NCBI GenBank assembly: GCA_964569555.1
Contig: CAZMTT010000007.1
Location: 1-33,602, forward strand
Origin: G020353235 sp964569555
GTDB lineage: Bacteria > Chloroflexota > Dehalococcoidia > Dehalococcoidales > JAUYDJ01
Direction: 5' to 3'
Length of the DNA: 33,602 nucleotides
Below the pieces are notes generated by a model. The model saw only the letters and a program-made list of their open reading frames with translations, did not search any database and had not been told where the DNA came from. This document shows positions 7,496 through 14,320 of this stretch, in pieces. The translations under genes and the position numbers were made by a program. How positions within the stretch are numbered: the stretch's first letter is position 1; every line of letters starts with the position of its first letter.

Positions 7496-8192
7496 AGCCG
7501 TATTCTTTGACTGGTTTAACACCTTAGCCCATCTTGACCCGCCCCGAGAGGAATTATATCACCAGGCCTTCCGCAAATTTGGCATTGAGCCACCCTTTAA
7601 AGATATTGTGCGTGGTGTTATGGCCGCTGACCGCTATTATTTTGAGGAGAATGCCAAGTCCCCGCTGGCGGAGCGAAGCCAGGAAGAGCAGATGAAGGTC
7701 TACCTGCACTATCCCATGGCGATACTGGATGAAGCCGGTCTTGAAGCCCCCCAGGACGTACTGGCAAAAGTTTTAGGGATAGTGGTGGAAAAGTTTGGCC
7801 GGGGCACCTTTGTCCTCTTTGATGATGTCCTCTCCACTCTGGAAAGCCTGAAGCAGCAAAAACTAATCCTGGGCTTGCTCACCAATGCCAGACGCGACAC
7901 CATTTCGTCGCTCCACCAGCGACTGGGACTGGAATCTCGTCTTGATTTTGTGGTTACTTCCGAGGAAGTGGGGGCGGATAAGCCCAAGCCCGAAATATTT
8001 CTGGCAGCGTTAGATAAGGCGGGGGTGAAGGCTGCCGAGGCGGTTCATGTTGGTGACCAGTATGAACTGGATGTGGCTGGCGCCCGGGGCGTCGGTATTA
8101 ACCCGATACTTATTGACCGCTATGAAATCTACCCTGAGGTGAGCGACTGCCCCCGTATCCGAGACCTGACCGAGCTGGCTAAATACCTCTGA
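7488..8192 (+). CDS. HAD-superfamily hydrolase
   Basis: A 234-residue HAD hydrolase with a helical cap inserted after motif I. Motif I is FFDWFNTL (nucleophile Asp8), motif II is LLTNA, the motif III lysine is in KPKPEIF and motif IV is HVGDQYELDVAGA. The residue two after the nucleophile is Phe10, whereas phosphatases usually have Asp there as the general acid. Haloacid dehalogenase-type members also lack it. Substrate and reaction are therefore open. The start is ATG 7488, overlapping acpP by 8 bases; the frame continues upstream but inside acpP. It is the last gene of the fatty-acid operon and ends one base before the convergent radical SAM gene. Confidence 0.82.
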   Translation: MVRAVFFDWFNTLAHLDPPREELYHQAFRKFGIEPPFKDIVRGVMAADRYYFEENAKSPLAERSQEEQMKVYLHYPMAILDEAGLEAPQDVLAKVLGIVVEKFGRGTFVLFDDVLSTLESLKQQKLILGLLTNARRDTISSLHQRLGLESRLDFVVTSEEVGADKPKPEIFLAALDKAGVKAAEAVHVGDQYELDVAGARGVGINPILIDRYEIYPEVSDCPRIRDLTELAKYL

Positions 8193-8193
8193 T

Positions 8194-9735
8194 TTAGCCT
8201 CTGGATTTCTGAGATGACCGCCGTTCCAGTGTATCCTCAATTGGTAGATTGATATATTTCTCCGCAATCTTGCGGAAATGTAGGCCGTAGACACTTAGAC
8301 TTATTGATAACGGGAAAAGCCGCGGTCGTTTTAGCAGCGTCGAGGCAAAGAGCTTCCAGTAATACCTCCGGCCTCTTTCTTTAATCCCCAAATACCACAT
8401 CGATTTAAAAAATGCCTCAAGGTGATAGGACTGGAGCTGGAGCTTCTGCTTTCTTTTTACCGGCCGGTAGTCTCGCAGAAAGGTTTTGATTCGCTCGTAA
8501 TACTGCTTGGGGGAGTAGATGGTGTTCAGGATATGCTTGTAGCCCTCAATAAGCGTGCTGTAGTCCATTTTGGGGATGAAATTGATGGAGCAGTCGGTGT
8601 TGTCACCCGAGAAACCACTGCTGACGATGCGGTTCTCTCGTTTCAGGCGCTGGTAGAGCCTGGTGCCGCGGGGGGCATTCAGTAAGCCAACCATGGCGGT
8701 GACAATACCGCTGTTCTGGATAAAGTTAATCTGGTTTTTGAAGATGGAGAGCGGGTCGCTGTCAAAGCCAACAATAAACCCACCCTGAACCTCAAAACCG
8801 TGTCTCTGCATCTCCTTGACGGAAGCGACCAGGTCGCGACCCCTATTGCATTGCTTGTTGCACTCAACCAAGCTCTCTTCATTGGGAGTCTCAATGCCGA
8901 TAAAGACGGTGTTAAACCCGGCCCTGACCATCAGTTTCATTAACTCGGGGTCAGCGGCTAGATTTACCGTAGCCTCGGCAGAAAGGGCAAAGGGGTGTTT
9001 TCGTTTCTGCTGCCATTCAATCAGGGCGGGCAGGATTTCCGTCTTCAGCTTTCGCTTGTTGCCGATGAAGTTATCATCAACGATAAACACCCCGCCGCGC
9101 CAGCCCAGATTGTATAACCCCTCCAGTTCGGCGAGCAGCTGTTTGGTATCTTTGGTTCGTGGCTTGTGCCCGTTGAGGATGATGATATCGCAGAATTCGC
9201 AGTTATAGGGGCAGCCCCGGGAGTACTGGACGTTCATTGAGGAATACTTCTTCATATCCAGAAGCGACCAGAGCGGGATTACGGTCTGGCTGATGTCGGG
9301 CCACTCATTGGCGTGGTAGATAGGCTGGGCACACCCCTGCTCTATATCTTTGAGGAAAGCAGGAAAAGTAACCTCACCCTCGCCAAGCACCAGGTGGTCG
9401 ATGTGGTCAAATTCGTCGTACCCGGTGGTAAAGAGGGGGCCGCCGGCCACCGTCTTGACCCCCAGCTTCTGGCAGCGGGCAATGACTTCATTTACCGATT
9501 TTCGCTGCACGTCCATGGCGCTGATAAAGACATAGTCGGCCCACTTGAGGTCTCTATCGGTCAGTGTGGTGATATTCATGTCCACCAGCTTCTTCTCCCA
9601 GGAGTCGGGGAACATTGCCGCCACCGTGACCAGCCCCAGAGGCGGGAAGGGCGCTTTTTTGGAAATCAGTTTCAGGGCATACCGGAAGCTCCAGAAGGTA
9701 TCGGGGTATTCCGGGTAGACCAGCAGGATTTTCAA
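8194..9735 (-). CDS. B12-binding radical SAM protein (DUF4070/HpnP-like family)
   Basis: Predicted cobalamin-dependent radical SAM enzyme, a class often acting as methylases at unreactive carbons. An N-terminal B12-binding Rossmann-like domain (about residues 1-130) is followed by the radical SAM cluster motif CxxxCxxC in SRGCPYNCEFCD (Cys175, 179, 182) and a DUF4070-type C-terminal region. The opening KILLVYPEYPDTFWSF and the overall plan resemble the family that includes the hopanoid methylase HpnP, but hopanoid function is not shown. I chose TTG at 9735 because AAGAGAGG lies 5 bases upstream and the protein then starts like its relatives. An ATG at 9774 overlapping the metF stop (TAATG) would add 13 residues. 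It is the last gene of the metV-metF operon. Confidence 0.82.
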   Translation of the reverse strand: MKILLVYPEYPDTFWSFRYALKLISKKAPFPPLGLVTVAAMFPDSWEKKLVDMNITTLTDRDLKWADYVFISAMDVQRKSVNEVIARCQKLGVKTVAGGPLFTTGYDEFDHIDHLVLGEGEVTFPAFLKDIEQGCAQPIYHANEWPDISQTVIPLWSLLDMKKYSSMNVQYSRGCPYNCEFCDIIILNGHKPRTKDTKQLLAELEGLYNLGWRGGVFIVDDNFIGNKRKLKTEILPALIEWQQKRKHPFALSAEATVNLAADPELMKLMVRAGFNTVFIGIETPNEESLVECNKQCNRGRDLVASVKEMQRHGFEVQGGFIVGFDSDPLSIFKNQINFIQNSGIVTAMVGLLNAPRGTRLYQRLKRENRIVSSGFSGDNTDCSINFIPKMDYSTLIEGYKHILNTIYSPKQYYERIKTFLRDYRPVKRKQKLQLQSYHLEAFFKSMWYLGIKERGRRYYWKLFASTLLKRPRLFPLSISLSVYGLHFRKIAEKYINLPIEDTLERRSSQKSRG

Positions 9736-9773
9736 ATTAACCTCTCTTGTAGTTTTATTCTTATTAGCTGCCA

Positions 9774-10691
9774 TTATAATACAGGCCGGGGTAATAATCC
9801 AGCCCGCTCAATGATTTCGGGCACCTTTTTCTCCCAGCCGACCGCCATAATATGGATGCCGTGCACACCGGGGATTTTCTTTACCTTGGTGATAAGCTCC
9901 AGGGCTATTTTGACCCCCTCTGCCTCGGCATCCTCGGCTTTTTCCATACGGGTGACGATATCATCGGGGATATTTACCCCGGAAACATTGTCTCTCATAT
10001 AGCGCACCATGCCGGCTGACCGGATGGGGATTATACCGGCCAGAATGTGGGCCTCTTTATCCAGGCCGCGCTCGGTAACTATTTTCATCCAGTCAGCAAA
10101 CCGGTTGATATCAAATACCGCCTGGGTCTGGATAAAGTCGGCGCCGGCCTTAATCTTTTTGGCTAATCTGGGCACCCTTACTTCAAAGGGGTCGGCAAAG
10201 GGATTGGCCGCCGCGCCGATAAACAGGGGTACCTCTCCCGATATCTCGTCACCGTTGATAAATTTGTGCTCATCGCGCATCTTCTTCAGGGTCTGAATCA
10301 GCTGCACCGAGTCAATATCAAAGACTGCCTTGGACTGGGGGTGATTGCCCAGCTTGGGGTGGTCACCGGAGAGGCAGAGAATGTTGCCGATACCCAAGGC
10401 TACCGCCCCCAGTACATCGCTCTGTAAGGCGATTCTGTTTCTATCCCGGGTGACCACCTGCATTACCGGCTCAACTCCCATCTGCTTCAGCAGCAAGCAG
10501 CTGGCCAGACTGGACATGCGCACGATGGCGGTCTGATTATCGGTGACATTGACCGCATCGCAGTACTGGCGGAGCAGGTCACCCTTCTTCTGAATCACCT
10601 CGGCATTGGCCCCCTTGGGGGGACCGGCTTCCACGGTAACGGCGAACTTACCGCTGGCTAATATCTTTTCTAAATTAGTGCCTGCTTTCAT
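9774..10691 (-). CDS. metF: methylenetetrahydrofolate reductase
   Basis: Flavoprotein TIM barrel reducing 5,10-methylene-THF to 5-methyl-THF, used for methionine synthesis or the methyl branch of the Wood-Ljungdahl pathway. The 305 residues show the MetF features VEAGPPKG near the N-terminus, VTDNQ, LCLSGDHP near residues 111-118, the AAANPF segment and GADFIQTQAVFD. The protein is of the short bacterial type without a regulatory domain. It is directly preceded by metV (13-base gap), the pattern of anaerobes whose MetF takes electrons through the Fe-S partner MetV rather than straight from NAD(P)H. An AGAGAAAG sequence precedes the ATG. Confidence 0.94.
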   Translation of the reverse strand: MKAGTNLEKILASGKFAVTVEAGPPKGANAEVIQKKGDLLRQYCDAVNVTDNQTAIVRMSSLASCLLLKQMGVEPVMQVVTRDRNRIALQSDVLGAVALGIGNILCLSGDHPKLGNHPQSKAVFDIDSVQLIQTLKKMRDEHKFINGDEISGEVPLFIGAAANPFADPFEVRVPRLAKKIKAGADFIQTQAVFDINRFADWMKIVTERGLDKEAHILAGIIPIRSAGMVRYMRDNVSGVNIPDDIVTRMEKAEDAEAEGVKIALELITKVKKIPGVHGIHIMAVGWEKKVPEIIERAGLLPRPVL

Positions 10692-10704
10692 CTTTCTCTG
10701 CCGA

Positions 10705-11385
10705 CTAGTCCTGAGATTCTGTCTTCTCCTCAGTATCTTCTATGGTTATCTGGCGTGGCCCGCCGCTGAGGCTGGTGCTCCAGTCCTTGGCCGGCTCAAT
10801 CGCCTCCAGCTCGTCCAGCCGCCCCAGAGCCGCCAGGCGGTCGTAAATCATCTGCCAGGCGCAGGCAATATCGGGTGATACCTCGCATTTACCGTCCACT
10901 GACCCGCCGCAGGGCCCGTTCAGCAGGCTCTTGGCACACCTGACCAGGGGGCATATGCCCGCCGTCTGCCCCAGGACACAACCGCCGCACTGCAGACAGG
11001 CTTCAATAAATTCACCCGGTGTCTCCTCGGTGCCGATAAATAGAGTGTCCAACGCCGGATAGACCGACTTTTCGGCGTAGCGGGCTACCGTTTGCACGCC
11101 GAAGGCGCAGGTCATCACCAGAATACAATCGGCGGCGGCAATTTCTTTAGCATTCTCTTTCAGGGCGTCCCGGGTAAGCACATCGCAGGCGGTCGGGATT
11201 ACCATCCAGCCGGTGACCTTCTTGCCGGCGGCTTCCAGTTTCTGCTTCATATCCAGCACCTCGGACTTGCCACCGGTGCGACACATAGTGGCGCAGGTGC
11301 CACAGCCAATGAGATAGACCTGCCGGCATTTAGCCAGGCTCTGCTTAATCTCTTCCGGTGGCTTTGATTGGGTAATCGATTTCAT
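10705..11385 (-). CDS. metV: MetV-type Fe-S partner of methylenetetrahydrofolate reductase
   Basis: Member of the family called methylenetetrahydrofolate reductase C-terminal domain (PF12225), known as MetV in acetogens, where it forms a complex with MetF and carries Fe-S clusters and zinc. Of 226 residues 15 are cysteines. They include Cys28, 31 and 35 near the N-terminus, Cys130-x2-Cys133-x2-Cys136 and Cys145, 150, 159 and 167 in the diagnostic block ending near GPCGG. The C-terminal 25 residues are acidic and look disordered. Its ATG overlaps the end of the NuoF-like gene (ATGA), so translation of the NADH module and of MetV is coupled, which argues for one functional unit. Confidence 0.9.
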   Translation of the reverse strand: MKSITQSKPPEEIKQSLAKCRQVYLIGCGTCATMCRTGGKSEVLDMKQKLEAAGKKVTGWMVIPTACDVLTRDALKENAKEIAAADCILVMTCAFGVQTVARYAEKSVYPALDTLFIGTEETPGEFIEACLQCGGCVLGQTAGICPLVRCAKSLLNGPCGGSVDGKCEVSPDIACAWQMIYDRLAALGRLDELEAIEPAKDWSTSLSGGPRQITIEDTEEKTESQD

Positions 11386-12593
11386 ACCCGGGCACCGCCT
11401 TTAGCACGGATTTTATTCTGATAATCGCCGCCAAAATACTTCAGGCTGTCTATTACCGGGATGGGGGCGGTCTGCCCCAGACCGCAGAGGGAGGCGAGCC
11501 TCATCACCTCGGCCAGCTCGGGCAATATTTTGAGGTCTCTTGCCTCGCCTTCGCCTCGCCAAAATCTGGCCAGTATTTCAATCATCACTTCCGTCCCCTC
11601 ACGGCAGGGAGCGCACTTGCCGCAGCTTTCTTCAGCCATAAACTCCAGGCTCTTATAAACCGCATCAATAACGTCCCGGCTTTCATCCAGCACGATAACC
11701 GCCCCGGCACCGAGAACGCTTTCATAAGCAAGCGAAATATCTATCATAGCATAGGGTAGAATCCGTCCGCCAGCCCCGCCCACCTGAACCATCCTGACTC
11801 TTTTTGCCTGAGCCAGTTTTTCCACCAGTTCCCGGAGCGGGCTGCCCATGACCAGTTCATATACCCCCGGTCGGCTGACATCACCGCTTACCGAAAAGAC
11901 CTTGGTGCCCTTGCTTTCGGCGGTGCCCATCCGGGAGAACCACCCGGCGCCATTGAGAATAATGGGGGGTATATTCATCAGGGTTTCCACATTATTGATA
12001 ACGGTCGGTCGCTGCCACAGCCCTTTAGTCGGGGGGTAGGGGGGGCGGTAGCGAATTTCGCCCCGCTTACCTTCGATAGAGTCCATTAGCGCCGTTTCCT
12101 CGCCACAGATATAGGCGCCGGCCCCTTCCCGGAGCTCAATATCAAAGTCCAGCCGCCCCTTTTGTTTAGCCTGTTTAATGGCGTTCATCAGCAAATCAAG
12201 CAAATTATGGTACTCGGCGCGGAGATAGATATAGCCTTTCTGGGCACCGACGGCATAGCCGGCAATAGCCAGGGCTTCAATGAGGCTGAAGGGGTCGTTT
12301 TCCAGAATATACCGGTCCTTGAAGGTGCCCATCTCCCCCTCATCGGCGTTGGCGATGATATATTTCTCAGGCTCTTTAGATTTTCGGGCCAGCTCCCACT
12401 TCAAGCCGCAGGGAAAGCCCGCCCCGCCCCGCCCCCGCAGACCGGACGCCTTCACCTCGGCGATTACCTGCTCCGGGGTCATCTCATCGCAGGCTTTCTT
12501 CAGCGCCCGGAAGCCGTCCCGGGCGAGGTAGCTGTCGATGCGCCTGGGGTCAATAATCTGGCAATTTCTTAAGACTACTTTCTTCTCCGGCAC
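11382..12593 (-). CDS. NuoF-like NADH/FMN subunit
   Basis: NADH-binding 51 kDa-type subunit with FMN and one [4Fe-4S] cluster. FMN/NADH motifs are GLRGRGGAGFPCGLKW (51-66), ANADEGEMGTFKDR (81-94) and GAGAYICGEETAL (157-169). The cluster cysteines are 324, 327, 330 (SCGKCAPC) and 370 (SLCGLG). At 403 residues it is the plain NuoF form: it lacks the N-terminal thioredoxin-like and C-terminal ferredoxin domains seen in HydB or HndC. Start GTG at 12593 with GGAG upstream. It lies 11 bases after the NuoE-like gene and overlaps metV by 4. No membrane subunits of complex I are nearby, so a soluble diaphorase module is more likely than a respiratory complex. Confidence 0.92.
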   Translation of the reverse strand: MPEKKVVLRNCQIIDPRRIDSYLARDGFRALKKACDEMTPEQVIAEVKASGLRGRGGAGFPCGLKWELARKSKEPEKYIIANADEGEMGTFKDRYILENDPFSLIEALAIAGYAVGAQKGYIYLRAEYHNLLDLLMNAIKQAKQKGRLDFDIELREGAGAYICGEETALMDSIEGKRGEIRYRPPYPPTKGLWQRPTVINNVETLMNIPPIILNGAGWFSRMGTAESKGTKVFSVSGDVSRPGVYELVMGSPLRELVEKLAQAKRVRMVQVGGAGGRILPYAMIDISLAYESVLGAGAVIVLDESRDVIDAVYKSLEFMAEESCGKCAPCREGTEVMIEILARFWRGEGEARDLKILPELAEVMRLASLCGLGQTAPIPVIDSLKYFGGDYQNKIRAKGGARV

Positions 12594-12604
12594 CTGACTA
12601 TCTC

Positions 12605-13033
12605 CTACTTATATGCCCGCAGAATCTGGGCTATTTTGCCCGGCGTCAAATCGGTGTGGACATCGCTGTTTATCATCATCGCCGGTGCCTTATCACAGGC
12701 ACCGATGCAGTTGGTCAGCTGGAAAGAAAATCGGCCATCGGGGGTAGTCTCACCCGGCTTAATGCCCATCTCACCTTCAATACTCTCGATTATCATCTGG
12801 GAGTTTTTCAGAAAGCAGGGCAGGCTCTTACAGACCCGGATTATGTTTCTGCCCTGTGGCTTGGTGGCCAGAAAAGAGTAGAAGGTGGCGACGCCGTAGA
12901 CCTCACCAACCGGCATATCCAGGGCTTTGGCGATGCGGGCGATGGTTTTTTCGGGCAGGTAGCCGTATCTGTGCTGTGCCTGCTTCAGGCGCTCAAGCAG
13001 GTCTGCCCGCCCTTTCTCTTGAATCTTACTCAC
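12605..13033 (-). CDS. NuoE-like [2Fe-2S] subunit
   Basis: 24 kDa-type partner of the NuoF-like subunit. Four ligand cysteines of the thioredoxin-like [2Fe-2S] domain are intact: Cys68, Cys73 (VCKSLPC), Cys109 and Cys113 (NCIGACDKAP). The helical N-terminal domain contains the family segment YGYLPEKTIARIAKAL and VYGVATFYSFL. The 142 residues match the short NuoE/HndA class. The start is assigned to GTG 13033, but the only ribosome-like sequence, AAAGGTGA, overlaps it, so the true initiation codon could be a little further in. Overlaps the preceding ferredoxin-like gene by 8 bases. Confidence 0.9.
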   Translation of the reverse strand: MSKIQEKGRADLLERLKQAQHRYGYLPEKTIARIAKALDMPVGEVYGVATFYSFLATKPQGRNIIRVCKSLPCFLKNSQMIIESIEGEMGIKPGETTPDGRFSFQLTNCIGACDKAPAMMINSDVHTDLTPGKIAQILRAYK

Positions 13034-13715
13034 CTTTCGCCTCGCTGATAACCAGTGGCTTGCCCTTCTTTTCTTCGCTGGCCCGTTTTGGCCGCCTCAG
13101 CGCCCCGGTGGGGCAGATGGAGATACAGATATCGCAGTCCCGGCAGACATCTTTGTTTAGCGGCTGGTCGGTATCCACCACTATCTTGGAATTAAAACTG
13201 CGGTGGGCGACGCTCAATACGTCCTGCCCGGCGATTTCACGGCAGGCTCTGACGCAGCGCCGGCATAGAATACACTTGGACAAATCACGGACAATATAGG
13301 GGCTGACGTCCTCTATCGGGTAGTAGCGCTTTCTTGACCTGAAGCGGGACAGCCCCACCTCCAGGTCAGCGGCAATCTGGCGCAGTTCGCAGATATTGGC
13401 CTGGTCACAGATAAGGCAGGAGTCAGGGTGGCTCGCCAGCAGCAGATCGACTATCGCCCGGCGCGCTGCCATGACCTTGGGTGAGTGGGTGTGAATGACC
13501 ATGCCCTGGCTTACCGGGGTATGGCAGGCACCGGCCAGAGTCGGGGAGCCCTCGATTTCAACCACGCAGATACGGCAGGCCCCGATGGGGGTCAGTTCTG
13601 GCCGGTAGCAGAGGGTGGGGATATCGATGCCATTTTCGCGGGCGAGCTCAAGGATGGTCATGCCCTCGGCACCGCTTACCCGGCGACCATTTATGGTAAT
13701 ATTTATCTTTTTCAT
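13026..13715 (-). CDS. HoxU/NuoG N-terminal-like ferredoxin subunit
   Basis: A 229-residue electron-transfer protein with one [2Fe-2S] and three [4Fe-4S] sites, all ligands intact. Plant-type ferredoxin ligands are Cys36, 47, 50 and 64. The His-Cys3 site has His96, Cys100, 103 and 109. Two four-cysteine ferredoxin sites have Cys148/151/154/158 and Cys191/194/197/201. This is the layout of HoxU and of the N-terminal part of NuoG and Fe-hydrogenases, without a catalytic domain. The start is ATG 13715; the frame continues upstream only through the tRNA genes. It probably collects electrons from the NuoEF pair and passes them to a partner, here plausibly MetVF. The final 20 residues are charged and low-complexity. 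Confidence 0.9.
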   Translation of the reverse strand: MKKINITINGRRVSGAEGMTILELARENGIDIPTLCYRPELTPIGACRICVVEIEGSPTLAGACHTPVSQGMVIHTHSPKVMAARRAIVDLLLASHPDSCLICDQANICELRQIAADLEVGLSRFRSRKRYYPIEDVSPYIVRDLSKCILCRRCVRACREIAGQDVLSVAHRSFNSKIVVDTDQPLNKDVCRDCDICISICPTGALRRPKRASEEKKGKPLVISEAKGE

Positions 13716-13726
13716 TTCTAAAATAA

Positions 13727-13802
13727 TGGCGCGCCTAGAGGGATTCGAACCCACGACCCTCGGTTCCGAAGACCGATGCTCTGTCCGCTGAGCTATAGGC
13801 GC
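13727..13802 (-). tRNA. tRNA-Arg (TCG)
   Basis: Cloverleaf read on the minus strand: acceptor GCGCCTA/TAGGCGC, D-arm GCTC/GAGC, anticodon stem TCGGT/ACCGA with loop CTTCGGA, and T-loop TTCGAAT. The anticodon TCG is at plus positions 13767-13769. The discriminator G and an encoded CCA (13727-13729) are present. It lies 8 bases after tRNA-His and 11 bases before the ferredoxin-like gene. Confidence 0.97.
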
Positions 13803-13810
13803 AAAATAAA

Positions 13811-13888
13811 TGGGGTGAGTGGAGGGATTCGAACCCTCGTTCTCCAGGGCCACAACCTGGCGCCTTAAACCACTCGGCTACACTCACC
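13811..13888 (-). tRNA. tRNA-His (GTG)
   Basis: Acceptor GTGAGTG/CACTCAC, anticodon stem CCAGG/CCTGG with loop TTGTGGC, and T-loop TTCGAAT. The anticodon GTG is at plus positions 13851-13853. A G directly before the acceptor (13888) faces C73 (13814), which is the G-1:C73 identity pair of bacterial tRNA-His. CCA is encoded at 13811-13813. Confidence 0.97.
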
Positions 13889-13902
13889 ACAATATTAAAA
13901 TA

Positions 13903-13932
13903 ATTATATCTTAAAAGGCTTGGCTTGTTCAA
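13903..13932 (-). promoter_or_regulatory. putative promoter of tRNA-His/tRNA-Arg and NADH-module operon
   Basis: Minus-strand TTGAAC (13932-13927, 4/6), 18-base spacer, TATAAT (13908-13903, 6/6). Transcription would begin about 8 bases before tRNA-His. I see no terminator between tRNA-Arg and the ferredoxin-like gene, so the same transcript may continue into the C1 operon. Confidence 0.7.
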
Positions 13933-13941
13933 TGAAACCGG

Positions 13942-14211
13942 CTATCTCCGGACCAGCTTGACGATGGTCACCCCCGTATCACCCTCGCCGTAGACACCCA
14001 GCCGGAATGACTTGACCAGCGAGTGGTGGGCCAGTACCCGGTGCACTGCCTGCCGCAGTGTCCCCGTCCCTTTGCCGTGGACAATCCTGACCTGATATAG
14101 CCCGGCCATGAAGGCATCATTCAGGTATCTGTCCAGCCGGAACAGCGCCTCATCAACCGTCAGGTGGCGCAGGCTCAGCTCATTCCCGGGAGTAGCGTTA
14201 TACTGGTGCAT
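13942..14211 (-). CDS. stand-alone Smr domain protein (MutS2 C-terminal-like)
   Basis: An 89-residue protein consisting of one Smr domain, which in other proteins nicks branched DNA or cleaves RNA. The segments LRHLTVDEALFRLD, VRIVHGKGTGTLR and the final GDTGVTIVKL match the C-terminal domain of MutS2, including the conserved HGKGTG loop. No MutS2 ATPase part lies upstream; instead mutS begins about 110 bases away on the other strand. I chose ATG 14211 because promoter boxes at 14228-14256 cover the earlier TTG codon at 14256. It may be a free-standing Smr nuclease or a remnant of mutS2. The intact motif favours a working domain. Confidence 0.85.
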   Translation of the reverse strand: MHQYNATPGNELSLRHLTVDEALFRLDRYLNDAFMAGLYQVRIVHGKGTGTLRQAVHRVLAHHSLVKSFRLGVYGEGDTGVTIVKLVRR

Positions 14212-14227
14212 GATAGTTGTGTGGCTG

Positions 14228-14256
14228 ATTTTAGCACTCTGAGAAGGGCAGGGCAA
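14228..14256 (-). promoter_or_regulatory. putative promoter of Smr gene
   Basis: Minus-strand TTGCCC (14256-14251, 4/6) and TAAAAT (14233-14228, 5/6), 17-base spacer. The predicted leader to ATG 14211 is only about 10 bases and has no ribosome site. Confidence 0.5.
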
Positions 14257-14320
14257 TATAGCTGCTAGATTACAGACTCCATTCCTTTTCAGCAGAAATT
14301 CTAGTAGAATAGACCTAGCT

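Noticed and set aside
7488..8192. Organohalide dehalogenase function for the HAD gene
   Set aside because: Only the missing +2 Asp points that way; no substrate evidence, and respiratory dehalogenases are unrelated proteins.
9313..10002. 229-codon open frame on the plus strand
   Set aside because: Antisense to the radical SAM gene and the end of metF; both of those have diagnostic motifs.
11382..13715. Part of respiratory complex I
   Set aside because: Only the NADH-side subunits are present, with a short HoxU-like protein in place of NuoG, and the next genes are metV and metF. No membrane or NuoB/C/D/I subunits.
13716..13853. N-terminal extension of the HoxU-like protein up to 13853
   Set aside because: That stretch is tRNA-Arg and part of tRNA-His; the protein family begins at ATG 13715.
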